Assembly: GCF_002081715.1 (NCBI RefSeq)
Contig: NZ_MUKP01000042.1
Location: forward strand, 1-39,707
Source: Nocardia donostiensis
Lineage (GTDB): Bacteria; Actinomycetota; Actinomycetes; Mycobacteriales; Mycobacteriaceae
Reading direction: 5' to 3'
DNA: 39,707 nucleotides
Below the pieces are notes generated by a model, which saw only the letters and a list, made by a program, of their open reading frames with translations, was not told the origin of the DNA and ran no database searches. This document shows positions 39,222 to 39,707 of this stretch, piece after piece; position 1 is the first letter of the stretch; the number at the start of each line of letters is the position of its first letter. Position numbers and translations under genes: made by a program.

Positions 39222-39707
39222 GTGGGTGAGGATCGGCACGGGCGATCGCCACGGCCCGGAGGTCGAGCCCCGTGGGAGCGGTATCCCACGGGGGAACACC
39301 CGGAACGAGACAGTACGAGAACGTCCCGGCGGGCCAAGCACTCCGACCCGTCGGCGGAGGCCGGTTCGGCCGCTATCTCGGTGCATGATCTGGTCGAGCG
39401 GGTGGACAGCGAGCGCATCTCGCGCCGGCGCGGCGATACGTCCGGGCAGCCGCAGACCCAGCAGCGCCAACAGCAGCCGCCTGCCCAGGCTCCCCGGACA
39501 GGTGGCAACCAGCGCCAGCAGCCCGCACCCGAGCGCCGTCCCGGTCCGGACGCGCGCCCCGCAGGCCCGCCGTCGCGGCAGACCGGGGCAGTTCCCCGGC
39601 AGCCAGGCCCCATCCAGCAGCCCGCGGCCCTAGCGTCACAGCGTCAGGCGCAGGGACCGGGGCAGCCGCCCGCCCCGCAGCCGTCGGGCCGGACCCGACG
39701 AGAGCCA
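39222..39707 (+). CDS. LytR-CpsA-Psr (LCP) family protein, N-terminal fragment (runs off window)
   Basis: The frame opens at GTG 39222 with GAGG (39211-39214) seven nucleotides upstream and continues to the window end: 162 residues, incomplete. The visible part is cytoplasmic and disordered: a basic start GRSPRPGGRAPWERYPTGEHP, an ISVHDLVERVDSERISRRRG segment and then Gln/Pro-rich sequence (PQTQQRQQQPPAQAPRTGG). This is the usual N-terminal tail of LCP proteins of mycolic-acid actinobacteria such as Rv0822c, which lies in the same order after dus. The membrane helix and the LCP domain would follow outside the window. Such enzymes attach arabinogalactan or similar polymers to peptidoglycan. 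Confidence 0.75.
   Translation, partial: MGEDRHGRSPRPGGRAPWERYPTGEHPERDSTRTSRRAKHSDPSAEAGSAAISVHDLVERVDSERISRRRGDTSGQPQTQQRQQQPPAQAPRTGGNQRQQPAPERRPGPDARPAGPPSRQTGAVPRQPGPIQQPAALASQRQAQGPGQPPAPQPSGRTRREP

Overview
The window is high-GC actinobacterial chromosome, dense with genes and using many GTG/TTG starts. It most resembles Nocardia or a close mycolic-acid relative (Rhodococcus, Gordonia). Three things point there. First, the gene order from about 3 to 20 kb follows the M. tuberculosis Rv0877-Rv0858c neighbourhood as I remember it: DUF3027 protein, MFS protein, DUF2771 protein, CspB, small membrane protein, RpfA, XPB-associated protein, XPB helicase and DapC-like aminotransferase. Second, the pair at 24.6-27.6 kb looks like the nocobactin genes nbtT/nbtS, with IdeR boxes. 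Third, the right end repeats the desA - dus - LCP order of Rv0824c-Rv0822c. The species assignment is inference; no 16S gene is present.

Layout. 0-5 kb: the tail of a TetR regulator, a large sacsin-type GHKL ATPase protein and a DUF3027 protein with a long repetitive tail. 5-8.6 kb: a secreted glutaminyl cyclotransferase, an MFS protein with a very long disordered N-terminus and a DUF2771 protein. 8.6-13.3 kb: a CspB-like protein, small proteins, rpfA behind a c-di-AMP (ydaO-type) riboswitch and ahead of a 21-bp-stem terminator, and the XPB-associated protein. 13.3-18 kb: an LppU-like lipoprotein, a 28-residue candidate ORF, a secreted M1 metallopeptidase, a DUF3239 protein and XPB helicase. 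18-24.4 kb: LysE exporter, aminotransferase, an ECF41 sigma factor, GNAT, DAHP synthase with an attenuator-like leader, an AhpD/CMD-family protein and an SDR. 24.5-27.7 kb: salicyl-AMP ligase and salicylate synthase, convergent and iron-box controlled. 27.8-32.5 kb: PlsB, a HAD-PlsC fusion and polyprenol-phosphate mannosyltransferase. 32.6-35 kb: a small conserved protein, tRNA-Glu/Asp/Phe, a gamma-butyrolactone-receptor-like TetR regulator, about 850 bp without a convincing gene, and tRNA-Lys. 35-39.7 kb: DUF937 protein, acyl-ACP desaturase, an Mce-associated-like membrane protein, a DusB-type tRNA-dihydrouridine synthase and the start of an LCP-family cell-wall ligase.

Most of the window is housekeeping or envelope biology, and the most notable signals are regulatory. 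(1) The DAHP synthase gene is preceded by a short reading frame with consecutive Tyr-Phe-Trp-Phe codons and mutually exclusive hairpins, which looks like an attenuator sensing all three aromatic amino acids. (2) The ECF41 sigma factor is separated from its probable CMD-family target, but that target carries a TGTCACA-N16-CGTC promoter, the ECF41 consensus as I recall it. (3) Four genes have a -10-like hexamer placed so that transcription would begin at or next to the start codon, suggesting leaderless mRNAs. (4) Two IdeR-like boxes precede the salicylate synthase gene and one precedes the ligase gene.
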